From the NCBI RefSeq assembly GCF_020552705.1, contig NZ_JAJBZG010000002.1, forward strand, positions 248,001-312,000: a stretch of 64,000 nt of DNA, read 5' to 3'. Shown here piece after piece: positions 43,374-51,625 of the stretch. How positions within the stretch are numbered: position 1 is the stretch's first letter; the number at the start of each line of letters is the position of its first letter. A program made the translations under genes and the position numbers. This DNA comes from Christiangramia sediminis. Lineage in GTDB: Bacteria > Bacteroidota > Bacteroidia > Flavobacteriales > Flavobacteriaceae. The notes beneath the pieces are model-generated. The model saw nothing but the letters and a program-made list of their open reading frames with translations. It was not told the DNA's origin and made no database searches.

Positions 43374-44666
43374 TTATAATGCGGCAAGAACTTCCCGCAT
43401 CGCTTTTGCCTTTAACAGGCACTCCTCATATTCCTTTTCAGGATCAGATTTTGCGGTGATAGCACCCCCTACAGAAAAGGACAAATAGTTATTTTCTGAA
43501 TTATAAAGAATACTTCTTATCACCACATTAAAATCGAAATCACCATCTGGAGTAAAATAACCTACAGCTCCGCTATATAACCCACGTTTGGATTCTTCCA
43601 GTTCCTCTATGATCTTCATGGCTGAAATTTTCGGGGCTCCCGTCATACTACCCATGGGAAAACTGGTTCTTAAAGCTTCCACCGGTGGAATATCATCTGC
43701 AATTTCAGCGGTTACACTGGAAACTAACTGGTGAACCTGTTTAAAAGTATAAACCTTACAAAGTTCATCTACTTTTACACTACCCTTTTTAGCGATCCTG
43801 GACAGATCATTTCTCACCAGATCTACGATCATCACATTCTCAGACTGTTCTTTTGGATCTTTGGCAAGTTCTGATGCTATTTTTCGATCTTCCTCAATAT
43901 CTTCTGCTCTTCGCGCGGTGCCCTTTATTGGTTGAGATAAGAGTTCGCTGCCTCTTTTTCTTAAATATCTTTCAGGCGAAGCAGAAATAAGATTCACATT
44001 CTCTAATTTAAGATAGGCTGCAAAAGGGGGAGTCGAAATTTCATTGAGAGACCGGTAAATATTAAAAGGATCAATTTGCACATTTTCAGCATAAAATTCC
44101 TGGCAAAAGTTGGCTTCATAAATATCTCCGCGATAAATGTGGTTCAGCATCAAGCCAATCTTATCCAGGTATTCCTGCTTCGATATTCTGGCTTCAACCT
44201 TTACCGGCGTATGCTCTTCATCAGATTTGAGATCATAATTCTGGATATCTTCAAAATCATCTTCAATTTCATCATCTATCATTCTCAAATAATGAAACTC
44301 GATCTGATCTTCCTTAATGAATATTATTTTTTGAGGCTGAAAGAAATAAAGATCCGGAAAATGAAGTCCGTCGAAATTTGAAGATTTCAGACGTTCCACA
44401 TCATTTTTTAGGTCATAGCTTAGATAACCAAAGATCCAGTCGGCCGTGGTTTCCTGGTATTCTTTCAGTTTATCAAAAGCATTTAAGTGATCGGTTTTAA
44501 TCGCCGTAAAAGCTTCCACCGCCAGAATAGCCTCATATTCCCCGGTTTTTGAATCATATTCATTACTGTCCAGCCAGGCGATTTCCTGAAACTGTCTGCC
44601 CCAGGCCAGTAGCTGTTCTTTTAACTTTTTTGACTCTTTAACTGAAAATACTCTGGAAGTACGCAC
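43374..44666 (-). CDS. pabB: Aminodeoxychorismate synthase component I
   Basis: A 430-residue chorismate-binding enzyme. PabB rather than TrpE is indicated by the catalytic PIKGT (Lys248), where TrpE has Ala. Other active-site segments are SPERYLR, EQSENVMIVDLVRNDL and SFPMGSMTGAPK. It aminates chorismate on the way to p-aminobenzoate and folate. No glutaminase (PabA) domain or adjacent gene is seen, so amidotransferase help must come from elsewhere. It directly follows the FMN reductase gene with no gap. Confidence 0.92.
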   Translation of the reverse strand: MRTSRVFSVKESKKLKEQLLAWGRQFQEIAWLDSNEYDSKTGEYEAILAVEAFTAIKTDHLNAFDKLKEYQETTADWIFGYLSYDLKNDVERLKSSNFDGLHFPDLYFFQPQKIIFIKEDQIEFHYLRMIDDEIEDDFEDIQNYDLKSDEEHTPVKVEARISKQEYLDKIGLMLNHIYRGDIYEANFCQEFYAENVQIDPFNIYRSLNEISTPPFAAYLKLENVNLISASPERYLRKRGSELLSQPIKGTARRAEDIEEDRKIASELAKDPKEQSENVMIVDLVRNDLSRIAKKGSVKVDELCKVYTFKQVHQLVSSVTAEIADDIPPVEALRTSFPMGSMTGAPKISAMKIIEELEESKRGLYSGAVGYFTPDGDFDFNVVIRSILYNSENNYLSFSVGGAITAKSDPEKEYEECLLKAKAMREVLAAL

Positions 44667-45203
44667 TTAACTTTGAATTTGATGCGCAAAGGTAGTAAGC
44701 ACATCTTCAATTCCCATATCCAGAACTTCGTTTGTCACCTTGCCTTCCTCGAAATTATCTTTAAACGATGGCAGACTAAAACTTTCTATCACCTCACCAC
44801 CGAACCGGCCAAAGATATTTTTCGTGTATTCCAGCGAAGAACTAGCGCCTCGTTTTCCGGGAGAAGTACTTATTAGAAGGATTTGCTTACCCTCTAAAAA
44901 ATTCCTGTTCACTCGCGAAAGCCAGTCGATTATATTCTTAAAAAAAGCCGAAGGTGCTCCATTATGCTCATTTACCGCTATCACCAAAGCATCACTTTCG
45001 GCGATTAAATTTTTGATGATCGTAGCATTTATGGGAAATCCCTCATTTTTTTCAAGGTCGGCGCTATAAATAGGCAACGGATAATCGGTAAGTTTAACTT
45101 CCTTGATCTTGTGTCCCTGTATCCTTCCCACTAAATGATCCAGTAATTGCTGATTTATAGAGGTGCTACTATTAGAGCCTGCGAAGGCCAGTACTTTTTG
45201 CAT
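44667..45203 (-). CDS. NADPH-dependent FMN reductase family protein
   Basis: A 178-residue flavodoxin-like oxidoreductase. The flavin phosphate loop is FAGSNSSTSINQQL (residues 7-20) and the second flavin motif is VNEHNGAPSAFFKNIIDWLSR (about 78-98). Such enzymes reduce FMN, quinones or azo compounds with NAD(P)H in the cytoplasm. It is the first gene before pabB (stop and start adjacent), so the two are co-transcribed, although no functional link is evident. Confidence 0.88.
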   Translation of the reverse strand: MQKVLAFAGSNSSTSINQQLLDHLVGRIQGHKIKEVKLTDYPLPIYSADLEKNEGFPINATIIKNLIAESDALVIAVNEHNGAPSAFFKNIIDWLSRVNRNFLEGKQILLISTSPGKRGASSSLEYTKNIFGRFGGEVIESFSLPSFKDNFEEGKVTNEVLDMGIEDVLTTFAHQIQS

Positions 45204-45305
45204 CGGTTCAATTTTCGTCTAAAAATACCTAAAATATTTTAGCCAGAAACATTAGCCTTTCCCGACTCTCCGTGGTTTTGTAACTTTATTCAAAAATTAT
45301 CTGTT

Positions 45306-46184
45306 TTGAAAAAATATTCCATAGAAAATGAATTTCTGAAGATCACAGTAAAAGAGACCGGAGCGGAACTCTGCAGTATTCTGAATAAAGAGAACCATAA
45401 AGAATATATCTGGCAGGCAGATCCTGAAATTTGGGATAGTCATGGTCCTAACCTGTTCCCGGTAATTGGGGTTCTAAAAGACGGGAAATATAGATTTGAA
45501 GGAGAAGAGTATAAGATCCCAAAACACGGATTTATCCGCCACAATGAGAACATACGCTTAAAAGAGAGGACTGAGCTTCAACTTGTTTTTGAACTTTTAT
45601 ATTCTGAAGAGACCTTACAGATGTATCCTTTCAAATTTGATTTCAGGATAGCTTTTACTCTGAACAAAAAATCGATTGAAGTAAATCATCATGTGATCAA
45701 CCTGGACGAGAAACCGATATATTTCTCTTTAGGCGGCCATCCTGCCTTCAATATTCAGCATTTTGAAAAAGAGAAGATCGAGGACTATGCCCTGGTATTT
45801 GATAAGAAAATGGATCTTGAAACCTATGTATTAAATGAAGAAGGACTGGTTAGTTCAAAGACCAAAAGTGTTCTGAATAATGAGAATAAAATTCAGCTAA
45901 CTGAAAACATTTTTAATAAAGACGCGTTTATTTTCAAAAATATCAAGTCTAAAAAAGTTGATCTTATAAGCAGGAAAAATGGAAAGATCCTTTCAGTAAC
46001 ATATAAAGATTTCAAAAACCTGGGAATTTGGGCTAAACCTGGGGCTCCCTATGTTTGTATCGAGCCCTGGCTGGGGATAGCAGATATTGAAGGCACCGAT
46101 CAAAACCTGAAAAATAAAGAAGGAATCATCAAACTTGAGCCTGAAAATGAATTCGATGCAGACTACAGCATAAACATCGTTTAA
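45306..46184 (+). CDS. LacX-like aldose 1-epimerase family protein
   Basis: A 292-residue galactose-mutarotase-like beta-sandwich protein. HGPNLFPVIGVLKDG and PKHGFIRHNE (about 55-68 and 73-85), SLGGHPAFN (about 140-148) and the C-terminal IEPWLGIAD are typical of the LacX/YeaD-like group rather than of GalM. The start is a TTG (KKYSIENEF follows), as there is no ATG near the family N-terminus. Substrate is unknown; hexose-6-phosphate epimerisation is known for a related group. A near-match -7 box (TAACTTTA, 45281-45288) precedes it. Confidence 0.85.
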   Translation: MKKYSIENEFLKITVKETGAELCSILNKENHKEYIWQADPEIWDSHGPNLFPVIGVLKDGKYRFEGEEYKIPKHGFIRHNENIRLKERTELQLVFELLYSEETLQMYPFKFDFRIAFTLNKKSIEVNHHVINLDEKPIYFSLGGHPAFNIQHFEKEKIEDYALVFDKKMDLETYVLNEEGLVSSKTKSVLNNENKIQLTENIFNKDAFIFKNIKSKKVDLISRKNGKILSVTYKDFKNLGIWAKPGAPYVCIEPWLGIADIEGTDQNLKNKEGIIKLEPENEFDADYSINIV

Positions 46185-46227
46185 GTTTTACTTGCTAAAA
46201 TCAGGTAAAACTTTGAGTTTCATGCCG

Positions 46228-46235
46228 TACCTTTG
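46228..46235 (+). promoter_or_regulatory. Flavobacterial -7 box of the DEAD-box helicase gene
   Basis: TAccTTTG matches the consensus. It overlaps the TTG of the longest possible open frame (46233), which argues that the real start lies downstream at 46257. Confidence 0.65.
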
Positions 46236-46256
46236 CGCAAAATTAAACTTCGCACT

Positions 46257-47600
46257 TTGAGTTTTCAGGACCTAAATTTAAACACTCCGTTACGCAATGC
46301 CCTGGAAGATCTGAATTTTCAGACTCCCACTCCTATACAGGAACAGGCATTCTCATCTATCATGTCTGGGAGAGATGTGGTTGGAATTGCCCAAACGGGA
46401 ACGGGAAAAACTTTCGCCTACCTATTGCCTTTACTAAGAATGCTGAAATATTCTGAACAAAAGAATCCGCGTATTCTCATTATGGTCCCAACCAGAGAGT
46501 TGGTGGTTCAGGTAGTAGAAGAGATCGAAAAACTGGCAAAGTATATCAATCTAAGAGTTGCTGGAGTTTATGGTGGAGTGAATATTAATACGCAACACCA
46601 GGATCTCATGCAGGGTCTGGACATTGTTGTAGCTACTCCCAGGAGGCTGTATGATCTTGTACTGAGAAGAGCCGTTCAGTTGAAGTCTATCCAGAAATTT
46701 GTGATCGATGAAGTGGATGTGATGTTGGATCTTGGATTTAAATTCCAGGTGAATAATATTATTGAATTGCTTCCGAAAAACAGGCAAAGCATCATGTTCT
46801 CGGCAACGATGACTGAAACTGTTGAAGAAATGATCAACGCAAATTTTAAATCTCCTGAAAAGATTTCAGTAGCTGTAAGCGGTACGCCTTTAGAAAATAT
46901 TGATCAGCGCGGGTATAAGATCCCTAATTTCTATACAAAAGCTAACTTATTAAAACATTTACTGGCAGATACTGAAACCTATCATAAGGTCCTCATCTTT
47001 ATTGGAGATAAACGAATTGCAGACAGACTTTATGAAAATTTAGGAGAGGAGTTTCCGGGGGAAACGAGTCTTGTACATACCGGGAAAAGCCAGAATTACA
47101 GATTGAAGAGTGTAAGTGATTTTGGGGAAGGTGAATCGAGAGTTTTGATCGCTACAGATGTAATGGCGCGTGGTCTGGATATTGAGAACGTTTCACATGT
47201 GGTGAATTTTGATACGCCTCAATATCCTGAGAACTATATGCATAGAATTGGTAGAACGGGACGTGCCGAGAAAAAAGGTCATTCCTTATTATTTACCACG
47301 GAAAATGAACAGGAATACCTGGATGCGATTGAAGAATTAATGAAAATGGAAGTTCCAAAATATGAACTTCCGGAAGAAGTTGAAATAGCTACAGAATTAA
47401 TCCCTGAAGAAAAGCCCAGGGCTATTGAGATCAATAATCCTAATTCTGTTACCGATGAGGCTGGTCCTGCGTTTCATGAGAAAAAGGACAAGAATAAGAA
47501 AGTAAATCTTGGTGGATCTTATAGAAGGGAGATCGCCCAAAAATATAAGAAGCCTAAAACTCGAGGCGACAAGAACGCCAATCGAAGAAGGAAAAAATAG
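46257..47600 (+). CDS. DEAD-box-type ATP-dependent RNA helicase (DEVD variant)
   Basis: About 447 residues. The Q motif is TPTPIQEQ, motif I is AQTGTGKT, motif II reads DEVD (IDEVDVMLDLGF) instead of DEAD, motif III is SAT and motif VI is HRIGRTGR. A basic C-terminal tail (YRREIAQKYKKPKTRG, ending NRRRKK) probably binds RNA. I start at the TTG at 46257 (MSFQDLNLN...), because the longer frame from 46233 begins inside the promoter box and adds residues (RKIKLRT) not typical of the family. It may act in ribosome assembly or mRNA turnover. It ends at a terminator. Confidence 0.92.
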   Translation: MSFQDLNLNTPLRNALEDLNFQTPTPIQEQAFSSIMSGRDVVGIAQTGTGKTFAYLLPLLRMLKYSEQKNPRILIMVPTRELVVQVVEEIEKLAKYINLRVAGVYGGVNINTQHQDLMQGLDIVVATPRRLYDLVLRRAVQLKSIQKFVIDEVDVMLDLGFKFQVNNIIELLPKNRQSIMFSATMTETVEEMINANFKSPEKISVAVSGTPLENIDQRGYKIPNFYTKANLLKHLLADTETYHKVLIFIGDKRIADRLYENLGEEFPGETSLVHTGKSQNYRLKSVSDFGEGESRVLIATDVMARGLDIENVSHVVNFDTPQYPENYMHRIGRTGRAEKKGHSLLFTTENEQEYLDAIEELMKMEVPKYELPEEVEIATELIPEEKPRAIEINNPNSVTDEAGPAFHEKKDKNKKVNLGGSYRREIAQKYKKPKTRGDKNANRRRKK

Positions 47601-47636
47601 AAAAAGGAGCGCCAAAGCGCTCCTTTTTGTTTTTAA
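47601..47636 (+). terminator. Rho-independent terminator after the helicase
   Basis: AAAAAGGAGCGC / GCGCTCCTTTTT with a 4-base loop, starting right after the stop codon. Confidence 0.92.
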
Positions 47637-47669
47637 AAAACAATTTGTAATTGAATCTTAAATATTTTT

Positions 47670-47742
47670 GTCATTTCGACCGAAGGGAGAAATCTCCATC
47701 GACCGAGATTTCTCAGTCGTTACACTTCTTCGAAATGACAAT
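47670..47742. repeat. Full-length palindromic dispersed repeat
   Basis: GTCATTTCGACCGAAGG at one end and TTCTTCGAAATGAC at the other are inverted, as are the inner GAGAAATCTC and GAGATTTCTC arms, so the whole element can fold into one hairpin. It is related to the copies at 28389-28456 and 28562-28626. Confidence 0.75.
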
Positions 47743-47768
47743 AGAAAGATTAAGAGATTCTGGTTTTC

Positions 47769-47876
47769 TTAACTTCTATTTTTCTTCTTCGCAGCTTTAG
47801 CAGCTCTTTTTTCTTTCAAACTCAAAACCGGCTCTTTCTTAGCCGAATTCTTAGAAGGCGATTTTTCTTTTGCCAT
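47769..47876 (-). CDS. Small lysine/alanine-rich basic protein (35 aa)
   Basis: The frame begins MAKEKSPSKNSAKKEPVLSL and ends KRAAKAAKKKNRS before a TAA stop. With about one-third lysine it looks like a small nucleic-acid-binding or ribosome-associated protein; similar short lysine-rich proteins occur in other Flavobacteriaceae as far as I recall. It lies downstream of, and convergent with, the RNA helicase, beyond the hairpin repeat. No function can be assigned. Confidence 0.6.
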   Translation of the reverse strand: MAKEKSPSKNSAKKEPVLSLKEKRAAKAAKKKNRS

Positions 47877-48127
47877 GATTTCTATAATTAGAATTAACTG
47901 AATAAAAGTAATAAAAGATCATATACGAAAATCATAAATTTTAAAATTGTAGGTCTACCTGATTATAAAGTATTTTTGAGAATTCATATGAGAAATCTCA
48001 GATTCTTCCTATTTCTTAATTATTTTCAAAACAAATTTAAATTACACTGATTATCAGATATTTATATTATTTTAATGGTTTGATTGAGATATATTATATT
48101 CAAAAAAATAATTTTATATCATGAAGT

Positions 48128-48952
48128 ATGAAGGCTCACATAATTAGATCCAGACTTTTAGCATTTTTTCTTTTGAATGCCATATTATTTCTAAGTTTTT
48201 CATCTTGTTCAGATGATGACAATAATAGAAATGGAGACGACGGGGAACCCAATGAAGAAAATGGAGATGCATTTGATAATTCGGAAATTGTATTCCTTTT
48301 GATTGATGAAGATGCCATTGATAACGGTAATGAACCTAATAATTTTTCAGAAACAGACGTTAATGATAATATTGCTGATATTGGTCAAAGACAAACCTTG
48401 AAATATTTTCAGGATAATATTGGCCGGGTTATCGATCTTTATTCAGGTCAGGTTGGAGATGAAGCTTGGTTTGCACTAAAATCTATTCCAGATAGTTGGA
48501 TCACTACAGGACCTACCAGTAACGGACTGCAAAATTACCTCACACCGGGGCCGGGTCTGGGCGCTCCAGGTGACGATCGGGAAGTCTTACTTGATGAAAT
48601 ACCAAATGTGACTCCGTTAAGGGCAGCCGGATTAAAAATGCTGGAAGGTGAGACTGTATATGCGGTGGTATATGATAGTGATATATCTATAAATTACGAT
48701 CCTATCGAAGGGAATCTTCAGGGGGATAATCTGGGCATTGTAGCTTTTGATGTGATCGATGTCACAGCGAGAAATGACGGTTCAAGTTCAGACCTTCCGA
48801 GAGTTACTATACGAATAAGGAATGCTATAGAAATAGCAGAAATGAACTTAGCCCTGTTTTCTAATGCACCAGTTCCGGAATCTTCTTCAGAACCCTTGGA
48901 TATCACGCCACCAGAAAGTCCGGAACCAATCGTACTTAGCCCTGCCCGGTGA
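48128..48952 (+). CDS. Hypothetical lipoprotein
   Basis: A 274-residue protein I do not recognise. It has a lipoprotein signal (LSFSSC, Cys27), an acidic Asp/Asn linker (SDDDNNRNGDDGEPNEENGD) and a soluble part without obvious repeats. Features include GPTSNGLQNYLTPGPGLGAP, VYAVVYDSDISINY and a Pro/Ser/Glu-rich C-terminus (PVPESSSEPLDITPPESPEP). It is an isolated gene with AT-rich flanks. The architecture fits a surface or envelope lipoprotein. Confidence 0.75.
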   Translation: MKAHIIRSRLLAFFLLNAILFLSFSSCSDDDNNRNGDDGEPNEENGDAFDNSEIVFLLIDEDAIDNGNEPNNFSETDVNDNIADIGQRQTLKYFQDNIGRVIDLYSGQVGDEAWFALKSIPDSWITTGPTSNGLQNYLTPGPGLGAPGDDREVLLDEIPNVTPLRAAGLKMLEGETVYAVVYDSDISINYDPIEGNLQGDNLGIVAFDVIDVTARNDGSSSDLPRVTIRIRNAIEIAEMNLALFSNAPVPESSSEPLDITPPESPEPIVLSPAR

Positions 48953-49078
48953 TTTGGAAAATTTGGTTTATACCATAGCTATAACATATAAGTAGATTTC
49001 TTATTGTTAATAAAGATCCCAGTCGTTTTACTCCTTCCAAATGATTATAAGTTTTCGCAAATATGAAAAGTAAATAAT

Positions 49079-49143
49079 CCTCGGGGAAAGCCCCCAGGCA
49101 TTAGTTTAGAATAGATTCAATTGAATGTCATTATTTCTAAACT
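49079..49143. other. Two adjacent hairpins in an intergenic region
   Basis: CCTcGGGGaaagCCCCcAGG at 49079-49098 is a compact hairpin. It is followed by AGTTTAGAATA paired with TATTTCTAAACT (one bulge) around an ATTCAATTGAAT palindrome (up to 49143). No T run follows, so they could be parts of a small RNA or remains of a mobile repeat. Confidence 0.3.
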
Positions 49144-49170
49144 TGGTCAAGACTAATTTTTAGATGAAAT

Positions 49171-49608
49171 CTATGCCTTCATATCAACTTTATCCAGTTC
49201 GGCATTTCTTACCCAATTCAGAATAAAAGTTGCTATTCTGCCAATAATAAAGGTGAAACCTCCAAAAACAGGTGGTAATAATGTAAGTTTTAAACCGCCA
49301 GCAAACAGGCTTGGGTTTACATCTCCTAAAGATTCAAAAGCATCGAAAACACCAATAAGTACGATTAACTGGCTGAATAATCCAATTATCAACGCCAGTA
49401 ATGCTACCTGATTCACAAGATAAACCGCCTTTTTAAAAACATGAGAGGATGTTCTCAATTTCATACCGGCTCTCACAATAAAAAAGATCATTAAGAAAAA
49501 TAACAGTATAATTATGGTCATAGAGAAAGGCCCTCCCTCCTGAATTCTTGAATACAGTTGCCCGAAAAAACCCTGTCGTTGTGCCAGATAAATAAAAAAT
49601 GAAATCAT
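49171..49608 (-). CDS. MotA/TolQ/ExbB-like inner membrane protein
   Basis: A 145-residue protein with three strong hydrophobic segments (about 25-45, 68-88 and 108-130) and a short polar C-terminus. The overall layout and the final helices (PVFGGFTFIIGRIATFILNW) resemble the small MotA/TolQ/ExbB proton-channel-like proteins of Flavobacteria. It is shorter than ExbB (usually over 200 residues) and has no ExbD partner nearby, so energising a TonB-type system is uncertain. Confidence 0.65.
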   Translation of the reverse strand: MISFFIYLAQRQGFFGQLYSRIQEGGPFSMTIIILLFFLMIFFIVRAGMKLRTSSHVFKKAVYLVNQVALLALIIGLFSQLIVLIGVFDAFESLGDVNPSLFAGGLKLTLLPPVFGGFTFIIGRIATFILNWVRNAELDKVDMKA

Positions 49609-49634
49609 AAGTGTTTTTTTAGTGGTTAATACCT

Positions 49635-49642
49635 CAAAACTA
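49635..49642 (-). promoter_or_regulatory. Flavobacterial -7 box of the ExbB-like gene
   Basis: The minus strand reads TAgtTTTG, an exact TAnnTTTG match 26 bases upstream of the ATG. Confidence 0.5.
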
Positions 49643-49798
49643 TATGTTTAATGCAAGGTATTTTAAGATTTGCGATGAACTGCAGATTATGCAGGGTTTA
49701 TTACAAATATTGGCTCGCCATGTTTTCTACCTTTCTAATTTGGTTATCTGTCGTAAAAGTTTTCAGTATTTAATATTTAGTCGCATTTTTAGTACTTG

Positions 49799-50878
49799 AT
49801 GAAAAAAGGAAAAAGGATAACAGGACTTGTTAAACGCAGTCTAACCCATCTCGTATTGTGGTTGATAGTAGTGATCTTTTTCAGTTTTTTCCTTGGAATA
49901 GAGGGAGCAGATATCTATTCAAAAATCATATTTTCATTATTCTTCCTGCCAGTTACCATAGCTACCACCTATACTTTCCTATACCATTTGATCCCTAAGT
50001 ATTTACTGCCGAAACATTATTTTAAATTCGGGTTGTTTACCCTTTATACTCTGGTCATTTCCTCTATTTTTATCATTCTATCTGCTTTTTATGGTTTTGT
50101 AATTGCCCTGGAACTTCAATGGAATGCCAACTTTCCCATCTCTAAAAGCCTGTTCTTTATAATTATAACTATTTACCTGGTGGTGGCGATCGCTTCGGCA
50201 TTCAGCCTTCTGAAAAATAATTATTCCGCTACCGCTAAAAATGAAGAATTAAAAAATCGGATACTTGAAGCTCAGCTAAAATTGAAAGATCAGGAACTTC
50301 AGTATTTAAAAATGCAGATACATCCACACTTTCTTTTCAATACGCTCAATACGATCTATGGTCTTAGTTTGTCAAAAAATGAGAAAACACCTGAAATGAT
50401 CCTTCAACTTTCTGATCTTCTGGACTATATCCTTTACCAGACCACAAAACCATCGGTAAAGCTTGAGGAGGAAATCAATCACATTCGTAATTATATTGAT
50501 TTGGAGAAAAAACGCTTTCAGGATGCATTGGAAATTGAATTTAAATCTGACCAAATTCCTTCTGATATTGAATTAGCCCCCATGTTGCTTTTACCTTTTG
50601 TAGAGAATAGTTTTAAACATGGAAAAGGTAATGATGGAAAACTTAAAATATCGATCTGTATAAAACTGGAAAATAAACAACTCGATTTCAAAATTATAAA
50701 TTCGGTGAAGCCAAGCTGTGAATATACTATAGCGGAGGGAATTGGGCTTGAAAACATCCGACGCAGATTGAATCTTCTTTACGGTAAAAATTATGAACTG
50801 CGTATTGAGGATGAAAAAGAATATTTTAGTGTTAATTTAAAAGTAAACACTGCAAAAATGCCTGCCGATGTTAGATAA
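49799..50878 (+). CDS. LytS/YehU-type sensor histidine kinase
   Basis: A 359-residue membrane histidine kinase: four hydrophobic segments (about 18-35, 45-65, 80-105 and 117-137), a coiled-coil (about 148-170), the His_kinase domain with MQIHPHFLFNTLNTIYGL (phospho-acceptor His175), and a C-terminal ATPase part with LLPFVENSFKHG and GIGLENIRRRL. The ATG at 49799 is preferred over a directly preceding in-frame TTG. It overlaps the response regulator by 11 bases, giving a two-component pair. The signal is unknown. Confidence 0.93.
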   Translation: MKKGKRITGLVKRSLTHLVLWLIVVIFFSFFLGIEGADIYSKIIFSLFFLPVTIATTYTFLYHLIPKYLLPKHYFKFGLFTLYTLVISSIFIILSAFYGFVIALELQWNANFPISKSLFFIIITIYLVVAIASAFSLLKNNYSATAKNEELKNRILEAQLKLKDQELQYLKMQIHPHFLFNTLNTIYGLSLSKNEKTPEMILQLSDLLDYILYQTTKPSVKLEEEINHIRNYIDLEKKRFQDALEIEFKSDQIPSDIELAPMLLLPFVENSFKHGKGNDGKLKISICIKLENKQLDFKIINSVKPSCEYTIAEGIGLENIRRRLNLLYGKNYELRIEDEKEYFSVNLKVNTAKMPADVR

Positions 50879-51581
50879 AATAAGATGTATTATTGTTGAT
50901 GACGAACCGGTAGCTTTGGATATTCTGGAGAATCATCTTTCAAAAATAGCTAAGATCGAGATCATTGGCCGGTGCAGAAATTCCACCGAAGCATTTAATA
51001 TGATCAACGCTAACAAAACTGATCTTATTTTTTTAGATATCAATATGCCCGGTATTTCAGGAATTTCATTTGCAAAATCAATCAATAAGAACATCAGGAT
51101 CATTTTTACTACCGCATACCGGGAATATGCTATAGAAGGCTTCGATCTGCACGCAGTAGATTATCTTTTAAAACCAATTTCTTTCGACCGCTTACTCGAT
51201 GCCGTAAATAATTTTCAGGAAGTTCTTTTAAGCCGAAAGACAGAAGAGATTCAAAATGAAAGTTCGGGTGATTTTATTTTTGTGAAGATCGACCGGAAAA
51301 TGCATAAGATAGATTTTGACAAAATTCTCTGGATAGAAAGTTTAAGTGATTACCTGAAAATCGAAATCACCGACGGTACAAAAGTCACTCGCGAAACAAT
51401 TTCGTCCATTGAGATGAAACTTCCACAGGATAAATTTCTTAGAATTCATCGGTCTTTTATTATTGCTATTGACAAAATAGAATCTTACTCTAACGAAGAG
51501 GTGATCATTCAGAATAAATCAATTCCCATAAGCCGGACCTATAAAGAACAGGTGATCCAAGGGCTGGAGAAATTTCAATAA
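50868..51581 (+). CDS. LytTR-family response regulator
   Basis: A 237-residue two-component regulator: a receiver domain (about 4-120) with the acidic pair DDEP at 11-14, phospho-acceptor Asp57 (LIFLDINMPG), and Lys of the LKPISF motif; a C-terminal LytTR DNA-binding domain (about 140-237) with ILWIESLSDYLKIE and FLRIHRSFIIAIDKIESY. It partners the overlapping LytS-type kinase. Targets are not apparent; autoregulation is common for the family. Confidence 0.93.
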   Translation: MLDKIRCIIVDDEPVALDILENHLSKIAKIEIIGRCRNSTEAFNMINANKTDLIFLDINMPGISGISFAKSINKNIRIIFTTAYREYAIEGFDLHAVDYLLKPISFDRLLDAVNNFQEVLLSRKTEEIQNESSGDFIFVKIDRKMHKIDFDKILWIESLSDYLKIEITDGTKVTRETISSIEMKLPQDKFLRIHRSFIIAIDKIESYSNEEVIIQNKSIPISRTYKEQVIQGLEKFQ

Positions 51582-51609
51582 AAAAGCCCCGCAAGAGCGA
51601 GGCTTTTTA
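51580..51609. terminator. Bidirectional terminator between the response regulator and lpdA
   Basis: AAAAAGCCCCGC / GCGAGGCTTTTT hairpin with an A run before and a T run after, standing between two converging genes. Confidence 0.88.
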
Positions 51610-51625
51610 AATAAATATTTTCTAA

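Noticed and set aside
46233-46256. N-terminal extension of the helicase from a TTG
   Set aside because: This TTG also lies in the -7 box, and the added residues are not typical of the family.
49171-49608. Complete ExbB-ExbD system
   Set aside because: The protein is short and no ExbD or TonB gene is nearby, so only a family-like call is made.
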